This document shows, piece after piece, positions 23,601-38,600 of a stretch of DNA of 64,000 nucleotides (position 1 is its first letter; the number at the start of each line of letters is the position of its first letter). The notes under the pieces are model-generated. The model was not told where the DNA came from. It searched no databases and saw only the letters and a list, made by a program, of their open reading frames with translations. The position numbers and the translations under genes were made by a program. The DNA is from Euptelea pleiosperma. Its lineage: Eukaryota > Streptophyta > Magnoliopsida > Ranunculales > Eupteleaceae. The DNA is taken from contig CM068553.1 in the NCBI GenBank assembly GCA_035048495.1, forward strand, positions 31,210,978-31,274,977, read 5' to 3'.

Positions 23601-26600
23601 CCATCCTATATTTTGTTTGAATTGATTGGTATAAATTTTATTGAAAATGTAAAAGGCAAGCCGATACAGGAAAAATAACAAAAGAGGTCGAGATGACCTA
23701 CAAAGAGCTAAAACAAGCAAAAGCCGATTACGCTAATGAAAACAACAGATTGTCAACCGTCCCTATAACAAAGTAAATCCCATCGGAATACAAAATATTC
23801 AAAGAAAAGACCCTTGCATTCCACATGCAGTTTAGACCACAGAACATCATCCCCTTGATGCTGAGGATGATCGAAGCCAAGTCTTTACTCTTGCGTTCAA
23901 AGACTAAGATTCCTCTCCCTCCATAGGCTCCAACAGATCGCAAAAGGAAGAAACCGCCACAGGATCCGCCCTCTAGAAGAAAAGGCATGGGACTGCTAAC
24001 TGAAAAGAAGATCCAAAATAGAGCCCGGCATCACCCAGCTCATCCCAAACTCCGAAAGGAACAAAGCCCAGATCTCCCTAGCAGCATCATAATGCAACAT
24101 AAGGTGATTAACGGACTCCCCACAATGTTTGCACATCGAGCAATAATCAACAATGATGATCCCTCTAGAATTCAAATGGTCCACTGTCAAGATCTTCTCC
24201 AGTGAGACCGTCCATAAGAAAGCAATTTTGGATGGGATTTTAGAACCCCAAACAAGAGAATCAGGATAGCTAATGTCGACAGATCTGTCTAACGTCTTGT
24301 AAAAGGACCGAACCGAAAACGAACCGTCTTTAGACCACATCCGTAGACGCTTATCTTGATTCATAGACCACATCCATAGACGCTTAAAAGTTTATTAGAT
24401 TTGAATAATATAAATATTAAAAACAAGAGGCTGGCTTCTGTTTTTAATATTTACATCAATCTAAGAAACTTTTGATATTAAAATGCTTTTTACAATTTTT
24501 TTTTTACAATATACTATCTGTATATGTTGGTTGACAACATAGATAATGAATTGTGAGAATTCAAGAATATAACCAATAATACAATAGGAAATGACAATTT
24601 TGTATCATTGAAGTATCCATCCATAATCTAGTACTAGTATTGGTATAGTATCGTATCGATAATGGTAGAGTAGTCATGTTGAAGTATCCGGATACCATCA
24701 GTAGAGGGTTAAAACAATAACAAAATCTAATGTCATGCCCTGAATCTGACCCGAACGCTTGTGGGCCAGCCCCTTTATCCAAGATTGAGGGTGTGATAAT
24801 AAATAAAAATTAAAATATTCCGAAATAATTTTCAAAAATTACTAAAAGTTCTCATAAATCAAAATAAAATTTTATTATAAAGGCACTTTAGCCGAAACAT
24901 TTATTTACTTTTCTTTTTGAATTTATTTTTCGTGATTTCATTATTTTATATGGTACCCAAAATTTGATAAAAATCTATTTTTTTACGAAATAAATAATTT
25001 TTATTTTAGAAATGATCAGAAACTATTTTTTTTTGTGTGTGAATGTTCTTAGTCCAAAACGAGAATTTTGATTTTCTTTTTCGAGTACGTTAACACATTT
25101 TTTTAGTTAAATTCTATGAAATTTTTACAAATGCTATGATATATCAGAAACATATAACATAAGTCCTATCTCTAAAATGGCTCATAGAAAGGTTAATGGT
25201 CTCAAGGCACAAATATAAATTCATAGGTCCATTAACTAAAATAATATCATCCATGTATCTCAAAAGAATTGCACAAGGTCTCAAACTTAATACAATAAAT
25301 ACAAAAATTTCTCAAATGATCAAGTTTAAATAAAAAAATCAAAGTTAGGAGGCGCCTAATGCTCCATCCTCGATCTCATTGGCATTCTCTAATGCTTCCT
25401 CGGTCATCTCTATCTCGTCATTGTTCTCTAATACGTCCGTTTCCGTTTTCGTACCTATATCATCACATATAACATCTAAAATGTTGGCATCTATGATGCT
25501 TGGATACGAATATGGATACAGACACAGATACAAGAAGCGGGGATACGACTTGACATATTCCAAAATTAAGGACACGAATACGGATACGAGTATCCTATTT
25601 TGTAATTCAATTTTTTTATTTTTTCTAATTTTTTCAACTTTTATGAAGGATACGTGCGGGATATGTGTCAGTAGAGTGTTCGGTGTCCGTGTCCGTATCC
25701 GTATCTGTGTCGACACGACACAACACTGGTACGAGGCACTAGTACAGGTATTTGGGTATCATAGGTTGGCATGCGTCATGAGCTAAAAGCCTAGTAGAAC
25801 CACTATAACCCGCATATATCACATATAATATCGCATAGTCCATTCTAATAATTATGGCATATTCATGGCATAACAGATGATGTAAATCAGTGATGCATAC
25901 AGATCAAGAACAATAATTATTTCCCAAAGTTACCCCAATAGCATTACATTAACATGATTATGACTACAACTCAACCTCAACCTAGGGTCTCCTTCTCCTT
26001 CCCACGCCAGGAGTAACCAAAAGGCTCTTCTGCAGGGGTTTGTGGTCTTTTACCCTAGGGCTCTAGGCCCTTTTTAATTTTTCCGCGGGCATTCGCTAGG
26101 ATCACACCCGAACTAACACTTAAATATTATACAAAACCATTATTCATAACCTTTTTTCCATGTCACACTGGTCGATCCCATATGATCTGAACCACAATAA
26201 TATCCACAACAACATCAATTTAATCACGGGTATTTAACATGATTAATAGATCAAAATAAAGGAAATTATCCATTATAATATGTAAGTGTACCCAAGGTTT
26301 AAAGGGGACTGTTATAATGGTATAATGGATTGGGGGCGCTACTGTTTTTTCCGTTATAACGAAAAAAACGCTCAGGGGCAAAAACGGAAAAAAGGGAAAA
26401 AAACAGAAAACAACGGAAATAACGGAAAACAACCTGAGGAGCAGGGGAGGTGAGCGATGTCTCTGCTAAGATCGAGACGGTCGGAGGAGTTCCCCGCATT
26501 ACGACTGACTACGATGCAGTGACAGGTTGCTTCGGCCGTTGGTGTAGGGCGGTAGTGTGTGACGTCGTGGGAAGCCACTTATCAAAGTCAGAGATAAAGA

Positions 26601-29600
26601 AAGCCATCATCTCGCTCCTCAAGCCGTTTGGGGTCCTTAAAGTGTTGGAATTTGGGTCTAATAGATTCTTTCTTTTTGCCAGAACCGAGGAGGTGCAGTA
26701 GATTTGTAGGAGAGGTCCGGTCGATTTGGGGTCTGGTTTGGCAAGTTTCCACCGGTGGTGGCCGTCTGTTCACACCTTCCATGCTACTTCACTCATCTCT
26801 GAACGCTGGCTCTTACTTCGCGGAGTTCCTTTCCATCTACGCAACAGAAATATCATCGAAGCGATAGGGAGTCTCTGCGGAGGTCTCAAAGAACTCGATA
26901 GCTCGGGGACGGTGACAGAGAATATGGACTTCATTAGGGTCAGAGTTGCGGCCGGAGGTCTGAGGAACATCCCTAGGGTGGTTCATCTCTGTGACAGGGG
27001 AGTTCTTTTCCCTATCATCATAGACATCGAGGAGCTCCGGAAGGAGTGGCTGGCGTAGGTTCCTCGCAACTCAATCTCACAGGGAAGAAGCTGGGGGGGG
27101 AGATGGCGAGGTGGCACTCGTGCGAACAAGTGGCGTAAGGAGTGAGGTGGAGCCACGTGAGTTGGACTTTCTGCAAACGCGTGGCAAGCCCACATCGAAT
27201 AAGAGAGAAGTGGGGATGCTACAGTCGTCCAGCTGGAAACAATCGGACACCAAAAATTTATACAGTACGAAAAAGTTTTTCAAAAATCAAATAGGCAATC
27301 TCAACGCTGACTATCGTAGGACTATGCACGTGTCGACAGACGAGAGCATCCCACCAACTGTTCCTCTGACGTCGATCAGACCAGCCGATGTATCGCACAT
27401 GGGAAAGAGGCAGGAAGATAGGGCCCACACACACGTGTCAAGCATAGAAAGTCTCTCGTTGGACGGGTACCTGGGTGAAGCTGGTGGGAGGAGACAGGTG
27501 GAAGTCATCGAGAGGGGAGTATGCTCTTACGAGGGCAGGGACAAGTCACATCAGGATGTCGTTAGGCATATAGCTACCTCCCGGTGTAGAGGAGCATCGT
27601 GGCCCCGAGAAAAGCCTACACGTGGAGGATCCTCCTTAGCGAGGTGTAACAACTGTCGGCTAGGGGAAGGTAAGTGGGAGGTGGGTAACTGTTCTAGTCA
27701 CCTTGCGAAGCACAATATCATCGCTACACACTCTGATTCGGGACATCATCCTACGGCTATCCCTGAGGGCAATCCCATCTCTATTCTCCCTACTTCACAT
27801 GGTAGCTCCCCCGATTTCAAGCACCGTTATAAGGCTAGCTTATCTCCCCACTTAAAAGGTAGCAGAGGTTTATCAGGAACAGACCGGGGTATGGCAAGCC
27901 TTGTTGGATCCCCAGGGCAAGAGACAACGGAGTTGGATAGTCTCAATTCTGATTCACAGTTACCTCCGTCTAGCAATCTGGTGGACAAACATCTCAGGCA
28001 AGTCTCAGCACAGAGCGTCCCAGATTCCTTTGTCTTCTCATCTCTTAGGATGCCCACTGAGTTGTCCGCGGTTGTGGATATCCTGAAGGAAGGTAGACTG
28101 GTGGACTACGGTTATTCAGAAGCTTCTTCTTCGTTGGGTTCTCATACGGACCACGGGGAAACAACGGATGAGGACTATTTTGTCTCCGGTTGTTCGAGAG
28201 TTTCAGATCGCGAGGATGAGGACTCGTCGAGCTCGCCGTTGGAGGCAAGACACTCTAGTTATCTCTCCGATTCTGACATGAACTCCCGTAGCTGCAACAA
28301 GAAGGACGGGACCACTAGGCCAGATTCCCTATCTAGCCCTGCTAATTGGGTAGAATGGTTTAATTTTGAAGGTGAAGTATGCTGGTCAACGGGCAAAATT
28401 ATCAAATTTGGTAAGGTTATCGGGGTTTCCTTCAACGGGCTGGAGGAACAAGCCAGGGGCCTATTCAGTCAGACCACTGTAACAGAGAAAGAGGGTAACG
28501 CCGTAGAAGCAACTGAGAAGGGGGTTAGTTTAGCTCAGGAGAACATCTACCTCAATCTTAACAAGGATAATGACGAAGGGGGGCCCCACACGGGGGAGCA
28601 CATCAAGGACAACAAGAAGAGCAAATCCAAGAGCAGGTACAGTAAGGAATTTAGCAAGCTGGTTAGTAATATCAACTACGACGGGAACACTCAGGAAAGG
28701 AGGAAGGGCAGGAGATCCAGGGCCAATTGCCAATCTCAATGAAGCTCAATATCATCTCTTGGAATACTAGGGGTTTGGGATGTATAAGGAAAAGGGCTGT
28801 TGTTCGGAATGCGTTGAGTAGGTGGAAGCCGAGTCTACTGGTGATTCAGGAAACTAAAATAGCAGATATGAAGGACTTTATAGTGTATGAAATTTTTGGC
28901 AAGAGAGGTTTTGGGTGGAAAGCCATCCCAGCCCTCGGGTCAGCTGGGGGGGTGGTGGTGATGTGGGATCCCGATGCTCTTTTGGTGGAGGATACCCTGT
29001 TAGGAGCCTATTCTGTCTCCATTTTGTGCAGAAGTAAGGATGATGGGTTCTTGTGGGTCTTTTCGGGTGTGTATGGCTCCAATGATAATCATCTGCGTGG
29101 TCAATTCTGGGTCGAGTTGGACAACGTGCGAGGCTTGTGGAACCACCCCTGGTACATAGGAGGGGACTTCAACGTCATCAGATTCTCTCACGAGAAAAGG
29201 GGAGGGTGTAGCAAAATCACGCCTTGCATGAGGGAGTTTGCCGACTTCGTGGATAGAAACGATTTGATGGATCTCCCTTTGGTGGGCACTAAATTCACAT
29301 GGTCTAACCACTAGACCCATCCTACCATGAGCAGATTGGACAGATTTCTCGTTACTAGCAGTTGGGAGGCCCATTTTCCTGGAGTTATTCAGTCCGCCAT
29401 CCGTAATCCGATCTCCGATCACTGTCCTATTCTTCTTGACAGTGGGGGTATTAGGAGAAGGCCGAACCCTTTTCGTTTCGAGCTTATGTGGCTGCAAGAG
29501 CCTACCTTTATGAATAAGGTGGAATCCTGGTGGGGATCTTTTAATTTCATAGGGAGAGCCGGTTTTATTTTCTGGAGCAAACTCAATGCCCTTAAAAAGC

Positions 29601-32600
29601 AATTGAAGGTGTGGAATACAGAGGTGTTCGACAGAGTGGATAAGATGATGGGTACTGTATCAGAGGAGATAGCTCACATAGACAAGAAGGAGGAGTCCGA
29701 GACCATTTCTATCGATGAGTTCAGTGGGAGAGCAGATCTTAAAAAAGAATTTTGGGCTTTGGCGCGTCTAGAAGAAATAAGTTGGCGGCAAAAGTCAAGA
29801 GTGAGGTGGCTCAAGGAGGGGGATAGGAACACCAAGTTCTTCCACAAGATCGCTAATGCCAGAAGAAGAGTCAACAACATCTCCAATATCAGGGTGAACG
29901 GATCGATTATTGAAGATGAGTCCAGAATTAGGGATGAGATTGTGTCTTTCTACTCTAATTTGTATTCCGAAAGAGTGGATCATAGACCTAAGTTGGATGG
30001 GTTGGAGTTCGGCAGAATAGAAGAGGGTCAAAGCAGATGGTTGGAGAGTCCCTTTGAGGAAGAGGAAGTCCTCGCTGCCATTAAGTCCCTAAGGGTCGAC
30101 AAGGCGCCAGGTCCAGATGGATTTCCCTTGGTTTTCTTTAGCAGATGTTGGCCTATTGTGGGCCAAGACTTCATGAGAGTGGTGGAGGAGTTTCATCGCG
30201 ATTCTCGGCTCGATTGGAGAGCCAATACTACCTTCGTTCTCTGATACCTAAGAAGGAAGGAGCCGTCTCTCTTGCCGATTTTCGCCCTATTAGCCTGATA
30301 GGGAGTACGTACAAAATTTTGGCTAAGGTGTTGGCATCTAGATTGAAAGGGGTACTGGGGCACGTCATTTCCTCTTTTCAAGGGGCTTTCGTGAGCGGGC
30401 GTTGGACGGGGTATTGATTGCCAATGAGGTCATCGACTCGAGACTTTGTGGTGGCTTCCCCGGTATCATTTGTAAGGTGGATTTGGAAAAGGCGTACGAC
30501 TATGTCAACTGGTCTTTTCTCGAGTATCTTATGAGCCGCATGGGGTTTGGAGATAAATGGAGACAATGGATTTGGACTTGTGTGTCGATGGTTCGTTTTT
30601 CGATTTTGGTGAACGGTACCCCGGCTGGTTTCTTCAAGAGTTCTAGAGGGAATCGCCAGGGGGATCCTCTATCTCCGTATCTGTTCATTATTGTGGTAGA
30701 AGCTTTGAGTCGTATGGCCTCTAAGGCGGTTGACGGTGGCTTTCTGGAGGGATTTATAGTTGGGAGAGAGGGGCCCTCCATCTCCCATCTGCAGTTTGCA
30801 GACGATACTATCTTCTTTATGAAGGCCTCCCATTCTCAAGCTCAGGTTCTGAAAGGCATTCTTCGGTGTTTCGAGGTAGTCTTGGGGCTACGGGTTAATC
30901 TTGGAAAAAGCGAAGTGATTGGAGTGGGAGAAGTCAGTTGCCTTGATTCCATCGTTGCTAGCTTGGGTTGTAGCAAAGGGAAGCTTCCTACCTCATATCT
31001 CGGACTTCCTCTTGGTGCGAGCAATAGATCCAAGAGAATTTGGGACCCGGTGGTAGAACGGATACAGGGGAGATTGGCCTCTTGGAAAAGAATGTATCTC
31101 TCAAAAGGCGGAAGACTCACTTTAGTGAAGAGTACCCTATCTAATCTTCCTATCTATTACTTGTCTCGCTTTTCTATCCCAACAGAGGTTGCTAAGAAGA
31201 TTGAAAAGATCATCAGGAACTTCTTATGGGATGATAAAGAAGACCACCACAAGTTTCATCTAGTTAGCTGGCAAAGGATATGTAAGGATAAGAAAGAGGG
31301 AGGGCTTGGAATCCGGCATATCAAGCTCATGAATAATGCTTTGGTCGGCAAATGGGCTTGGAGATTCGGCGTTGAGAGGGAGAGCTTGTGGAGAAGTATG
31401 ATTTCCGCCAAGCAGGGTGTCGGACCAAATAGTTGGGATAGTAGAATCCCCTCGTCCTCTTATGGTACGGGGGTATGGAAAGGCATCTCCAAGATGATCG
31501 GGGTAATCAGAAATGGCAGCTCTTTCAAATTGGGTAACGGCTTGAAAGTTAGATTCTGGGAAGACAGATGGTGCGGGGAGCGCCCTCTTAGTGAGGAGTT
31601 TCCTTCTATCTATGCCTTATCAAACAAGAAAGGTGAATCGGTCCGAGACGTGTCATCAATTGCTAATGATGTCCTTGCTTGGGATTTGGGTCTTAGAAGG
31701 CGGCTCAATGATTGGGAGGTGGACTCGGTAGCCACATTACTGAATCGGCTTGAAGGTGTTAAGATCTTGGATAGCATGGAGGATAGTAGATGGTGGATCG
31801 ACGACCCTAAAGGCAGGTTCTCTGTTAAATCCCTATATACCTCTCTCACGGGTCCCTATTCTAGCACTTTCCCAGCCGAAGGCATCTGGAGGACTTCTAT
31901 TCCATCTAAAGTCACTTTTTTCGTCTGGTGTACTATGTTGTACAAGGTCCTATCAGTGGAGAATCTTAAAAAACGAGGTTATCTTATGCCCAATAGATGT
32001 ATCCTATGCTGCCACGATGAGGAAACTAGCGATCATTTATTCATCCATTGCAGTGTGACTAGAGCGATTTGGGAAAGATTCCTATGCCTTTTCAACATGA
32101 CTTGGGTGCTCCCCAAGTCGGTTTTCTAGCTCTTCTCAGGCTGGCACTCAAAAGCTTTCTCCGATAGCGGCTGCACTCTTTGGAGGCTTCTCCCCTTTGC
32201 TATTTGTTGGGAGGTGTGGAAAGAGAGAAACCTCTGTATTTTCGAAGATAAGGCGGAAGAGGTGGAGAAGATTATCTTGAAGATCAAAGCTACAATGTAT
32301 TTGTGGGGATCAGTTATTGCCGAGCTTCGAAGTTTTAGATTTGAGGATTTTGTGTTTTGGTGGGATAAGTTGATTTCCTAAGTGTAGGCAGGCCCTTGGG
32401 TTGCTCGGCTCGGTTTTTTGTCTTGGGCTGCCCGGTTGTTTTTGCCTTTGTTGTCCTCCTTTTGGTGTCCCTTGTATAGCTTTGTGGGCCTTTTCGGCCC
32501 CGCTTTTTCTTTTAATACATATATCTTACCGATCAAAAAAAAAAATGGTCTTAGGTGCAATCGTGGGTGTGATCCTCCGAGGTTGAGATGTTTTGGCCTA

Positions 32601-35600
32601 TAGATTATTATTCTTGGCATTTTAACTCATTCTTTATTCTCTGATGAAAATGTTTTGGCCTAAATGCATAATTTTTGTTCAAATTGTTACTTAATTAAAA
32701 ATGGTAAGTCCATAACTAATTAAGGTATACTATATATTTGTATTTTAATAAGAAATTTATAATTAATTATCTTAAGTGGTTACACTATTGACTTTTGGAA
32801 AGGTATATAAATAGTTGTATTTCCTTATTGACATTGATTGATTGATGGCTTAGTTTGGAAAGAGTCCCATGGATTCTATATTTGTATCTCAATGATTTCT
32901 ACCACTTCCTCGCTGTTAGACTTTCCGATTTTGGTCAAATGAGGATATTTTCCTCCAAACTTTCCTAGATTATAACTGCCTAATAGTTTATAAAAATTAA
33001 TTTAGTAACGATTCAAATTTTTTTTTTGGTAAGTATAAACTTTATTGAAAAGGAAAAATAAGCTTACAAACACCTAGGCTGAAAAGAGGTCGAGAAAACC
33101 TCCACAACGAAGAGAAATAAGATTAAAAGAGCCCCAGGAAGAAAAGCGCCCCAGCAAAATCAGTCCATAGAGCAAAGACTATCCATACGAAAGACAAAGT
33201 CCTAAAAAAAGAGACCCCTACATTCCGAGAACGCCCTGGACCATAAAAACAACAACTCCTTGATGCTCAGGATGATCGAATGCGTATCTCGGCTTTTGCC
33301 TTCGAATGCCCTTTGGTTTTTCTCCTTCCATGGACCCCACAAGATGGCGAAAGGCAGCATCCTCCATAGAATGCTTCTTCTAGAGGAGAAAGCTTTAGAA
33401 TATCAACTGAGAATGAGAGCCATAAGAGTACCCGGCATCACCCAGCACATCCTGAACTCACAGAAGAATGAAGACCACACTTCCTTGGCCATGTCGCAAT
33501 GTAACATGAGGTGATCGACTGTTTCTCCGCAGTGACGATACATCCCATAGAAATCCGTGATGATGATACCTCTGGAACGCAAACGGTCCACTGTCATAAT
33601 CTTGTCCAAAGAGGCTTCCCAGGTGAAGAAGGTCACCTTAGAGGGAACAATGGAGCACCAGACCCTATCTATGGGAAACTTGGGATCATCAGAAGAATGA
33701 AGAACCTCGTAGAGCGAAGTGAACAGAGAACAACCCATCTTTGGTCCATACCCAAACCCGTCTATCCTGCCCCGATAGTGCGAAGTAGACATCGTGCAAA
33801 CGGAGGAGAAGTCTAGATAGAGGCTCTACCTCCCAATTGTTGAGGTTTCTCCTGAAGCCAAGGTCCCATCCTATGCCCTCATCTCCGGGATGGGCACAAT
33901 CCCGAATGGGCATGTCTTTCTTATCCGATAAAATATAAAGCTCTGGAAATTCGATGCATAAGGGGGTCTCCCCACATCGAAGGTCCGCCCAAAACCTGAT
34001 CCTGTCGCTTGATGCCGCTGCAAACCGAACTCCCCTATTGAAATCTAGAGTAAACTTGGAAATGCCCCTCCACACTCTGCATCCGTATGGAGTACAGAAT
34101 GTTCTGCTCACCCAGCCAAAGGAAGAAACCCCATACTTACTCGCAATGACCTCCCGCCATGGACTAGATACTTCCTCTCCAAACCTCCAGATCCATTTGC
34201 TCAGCAGCGCTTGGTTCATTGCTTTGATGTTCTTGATCCACAAGCCCCCTTTCTCCTTCGCCTTGCACACATTTTTCCAGCTGACCAGGTGCATCTTCCG
34301 ATCCCCTTCCCTGCCGCTCTACAGAAAGTCCATCATATTCTTTTCCAAAGCCTTCGCCACACTCTAGGGATAAGCAAAGGCGATGAACAAGACAATTCTT
34401 CATACTTTGATAGGCAAGCTGAGCATGATGGATATCTTCGCACTAGCTTTATGGGGGAGTGTTGGAAGTTATGTTGCACCCCATGTAGGCTGTCACGTGG
34501 GGGTCTTTAGTGGGCTGTGTCCCACTACCCAGGTGGGCCTTCTTTTTTACTTTGTACGTGGGTTAAGTGGGCCCACCACTTAACCCACGACTAGGACTTT
34601 ATGTTGTAGTGGGATTTTCCCACCACTAGGACTTTATGTTGTAGTGGGACTCTCCCACCTCTTTGTGTTGTAGTGGGACTCTAATCCCATCTCTTATATA
34701 TATGAGTGAGAGAGAGCTTGAATAATAAGTTCAACTCTCTCCCATTCTTTGTAATCTCTCCATCTTCTTCCTTCTCCATATCTCTCTCTCTTAAATATTT
34801 CTCTTTTGGTTACAACCTAAATCACAACAGGTCACACCATGTAAATCCACTTCGAAACAATCCACTGTGTAGACCCCTTCACACAGTCAATAAAACAAAT
34901 ACTTGGCGAGCATTTCACACAACAACTACACCAAAAGACAACTTGCAAATGGAAAGAACACTAAGAAGCTGACGTCAATCACCAAAGAACATTGGAGAGG
35001 TTACATCCCCAACCAACCAACCAACATGTGGAGAGGGAGAAAGACCACCTAGAATGCACTCAACTGCTGTTAGCAACACTAAAAACAACTTGGAGAGGTG
35101 CAACAACAGAAAAAAAGGTTCAAATCAATTCACCTTAAAGAGAAGTCATCCAAGAATACCTATAGAAACTTCTACTAACAGCTTCAAGACAGAACAACAT
35201 CAACACACCCAACAAACACTTGTAGAAACCTCTCAACATCCAATAGGGTTCATTAGAACCTTCGACAACCACAGAAACCACGCCACAAACTCCACAGATG
35301 GGAGGACTGCATCAGCCCTAAAAAAGAAATAGAAAAGAGTTGACGTGTAATACCATGAACTTTTATTTAGGGGTATTAATGTAAATTAACTATAAAATGG
35401 TAAAAATTGTCATCCTGATTTTTTTTTTTTGAACTTTATTCTTTATCTAGAACATTCTATCATGTCACGTAGAAATAAATTTGAGAACTTAATCAGAACA
35501 TTTATATCATGAGAAGTAGGGAATTTCATTATGACACTAGAACTAATTTTCATAGATGTATACCTGTACGGTAGCAATGTAGGGACATTATACTGGATAA

Positions 35601-38600
35601 CCAACTTAATTAACTAAGATCATAATTTTAAATAAATGATTATTTTAAAAATAATAATGTTTTTAAATGACGAATGTCACACAGGCATTTTTAATCAATA
35701 CGTTTTCACCGTTGGGGCATTTGAGATTCTTAGCACATTTTGATATTTCATAAAAAAAAATATAATATTTTAAAAAGAGCTTTAAATTTTTAAATAATTT
35801 TTATTGTCTTTTATAAATTTAATAAGTAATTGTTGATAAGTTTTGTTATTATTTCTTGTTTGCTTGTTGATTGAGTTTATTTATTGGGGCATGCCTTTCG
35901 GGCCAATTTAGAGATCTTTTAGGCCAAAAAACAATCTTATTTAAAACCTACTTGATACCCATAGGCCTTAGGCCCATTTTTAGCCCAGACCCATGTTAAA
36001 TAAGCCTTTTAATAGGTCATAAAAACCACCCCTTTTAATGTTACAAAAATCAATTAAAAAAAATCTCTTTAAAGAATATTTTTAAAACAAAATAGAAAGT
36101 TTTAAATATACTTGCTAAAATCGTTAAAGCTCATATTTGGAAGTTTTTCTCCATAAACTATTATAAATAGAACCCCCCGTCTTTATATCAATTCACCAAT
36201 TCTCTCGAGCCCTCTCTCGCTCTCTAAACTCTTTAGAGTTTTTCTTGTTCTTGGTGGTGGATGTTATAGTTCTAAGTTTTAGAACTAGATAGGTACGGAT
36301 ATTTTCTTCTAGTTTGTGATTCATTTATTTTAAATTATTGTTATATGATTTTACGAGTTTAGATTTTCGTGGCTTGTGTTTTGATTATCTTGCTAAATGA
36401 TTATATTATTTATCATCATAATGAGGCATTCTCATTTGGGTTGGGTATTAGACGGGACTGCGCATAGGCTCTGTGGCTCGGAATTATGGTATTAGTCGGG
36501 AGTGCGAATAGGTTCTACGGCCCGAAGGTTTGACTTAGTCGGGAGTGCGCATAGGCTCTGCGGCCCAAAGGATTTGATTTAGCTGGGAGTGTGCATAGGC
36601 TCTGCGGCCCAAAGGAACCCTAAAGAATTAACAAGGGCTCGATGCCCTATGGTGAAAGACCCCAAACCCCTGTATAAGAACCTACGGGTTGGACTTGTGA
36701 AAAAAAAAAAAAGGGAATGTGTGAAATGAATATTTTTTGGGTTCGTTCAATCAGATCATCTTCATCATATTTTTATATATTTGATCATATATCCCATGTG
36801 CTCTTAATTTATGCATGTGTTTAAATTAAATGAATTACAAACATGTGATTATCCTGTGAACTGTACTGGGTGAAAGCTCACGGTTTATACCGAACAAAAT
36901 TTCAGATTTCATAAAAGAAGAGGAACCATTGATGGGGAAGACATCATGGACGAGACGGAGTTTGAAGATTAAGATTGTTTTGTTTTATTTTTTTTTAGGT
37001 TTATAGATGTTTAAAGATGATTTGTTCATATTGGGATTGATCGAAATATTTTAATTGACGTTTTGACATTTTTTCTAAATTTTTGGATTACTCAGATTTA
37101 CCCGACGTCCTGGACGAGAATATTCGTCAAATATTCTCTTGATATTAAAATAATGTGATTACAAAGGGATTTGTTTCTAAACTGGTCATAATATTGTACA
37201 AAATATTTTGAGAATTTAATTTAGTGTTTACTGTTCTGTGGAACTCTGCAAAGTGAATGTCATAGTTGCTGTCATGTCAAAACAGGACATAACAGTCAAC
37301 TTCGACTGAGTTTTTGGCCTACTTATAGTAAAAATCTATCTTTTGATTGAACATAAAATATGTGGGTCTTCGAGTTAGCTTTCCAGAACTATATATTGGG
37401 TCACCAAATTCAAACGGAGATGTCCTGTAGACCCTTTTTACTGACTGACTGTCAGTTACAAAATTTTAATAATTTCTGATTTTATTTCGACTTTTTATTT
37501 GCTTTGTAAAACAGAACCTTTGTTATATTATTTGATAGAAAAATCATAAATTTCGAGCACTATTAAATGCATATATCACTTGTTGGATTCCGTTTTAAAT
37601 TGACCCTCAAATCATACAAATAAGTTAGAAAAAAATCAACCAACTGAGTTTTGTCGGTCACTTTTATAAAACTGCAAACAATTGTAAAACTATTAAAAGA
37701 ATTATAAAACGTCATTTTTTGCTAAAGTGCATTTGTTAAAGTTGTTTCTTATGAATTTTAGAATAAAACCCTTGAAGAAAATAATTTTTCGAAATACTTT
37801 GAATTTTGATCAAAAGTTGACCGTTTTTCTTTAAAACCATGAAAATTAAAATTTCCTTAAACGAGTGTTTTGGCTCAAGTGCTTTCACAAAAGATGTTTG
37901 ATATAATTATAGGTAATTATAGATACCCTAATTAGTGATTTTGATAAAAATTAAAAAGTTTGACTTTAGTTTTGACTTTGGTTATTTCACCGTAATAACT
38001 TGTTTACGCTTCCGCATTATTTTGATTATTGAAGTTGAGCTATTATCGTTAATCACAACGGTGATTCTTGTTATTTTTTTTTATTTTTTGGAGCATTTTA
38101 TTTTTATCACACCCTGGATCTTGGATAAACGGGCTGATCCATAGGCATTCGGGTTCGATTTGGATGCACGGATTCGGGGCGTGACATGACGGGAAGCAGA
38201 AACGAAGAAGGGAACAGAAAAAAAGCAAGAGAAATGAAGAGATTAGAGGAAGATGAGAGGTTTACAGAGCAATCAGAGGTGCTCTGATACCATGTCGAGA
38301 AGTTAGGGTATGGGAGAGAAGAAGAAAGATGATGGAGAGAAAAAGAGAATCGTCAACTAGAGAAACCTTCTCTAATCGACCCCATATATATATAAAAGAC
38401 AATGAGTCTAAAAAGGACAAAACTGCCCTTGGACTCTTACACACCATAATAAGCACCTATAACACAAAAATAAGAACTCTAACATATTAAATGTAAATAA
38501 CTTATTTGAATCTATACTATTATTAAGCAACAACTGGTAGTACTGTTGTCAGTATGGGGGATAATATAATATAAGATATATGGTGGGTGGAGATATTAAT

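Larger units (their letters stand above)
26440..32545 (+). mobile_element. Near full-length L1-type LINE, about 6.1 kb
   Basis: It contains a complete ORF1-ORF2 layout and the 3' tail ending ttttaatacatatatcttac, cgatc and an A tract at 32534-32545. ORF2 starts at 28739, its ATG overlapping the ORF1 stop as ATGA. Several stops and frameshifts inactivate it. Its 5' end is estimated from the start of ORF1 coding. I could not find a TSD. It lies in intron 6 in the same orientation as the gene. Confidence 0.9.

Noticed and set aside
25345..25786. Overlapping open frames of 123 and 135 codons on opposite strands
   Set aside because: Produced by the ggatacg-type simple-sequence composition; no domain recognised.
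29000..29602. 200-codon open frame on the minus strand
   Set aside because: It is the antisense of the LINE endonuclease region and shows no family similarity of its own.
35054..35332. 92-codon open frame, polar and N/T-rich
   Set aside because: No family recognised, no splice or promoter context, compositional bias explains it; reported only as unassigned DNA.
36447..36618. Regularly spaced repeats resembling a CRISPR array
   Set aside because: The repeats are head-to-tail with no unique spacers, in plant nuclear DNA.
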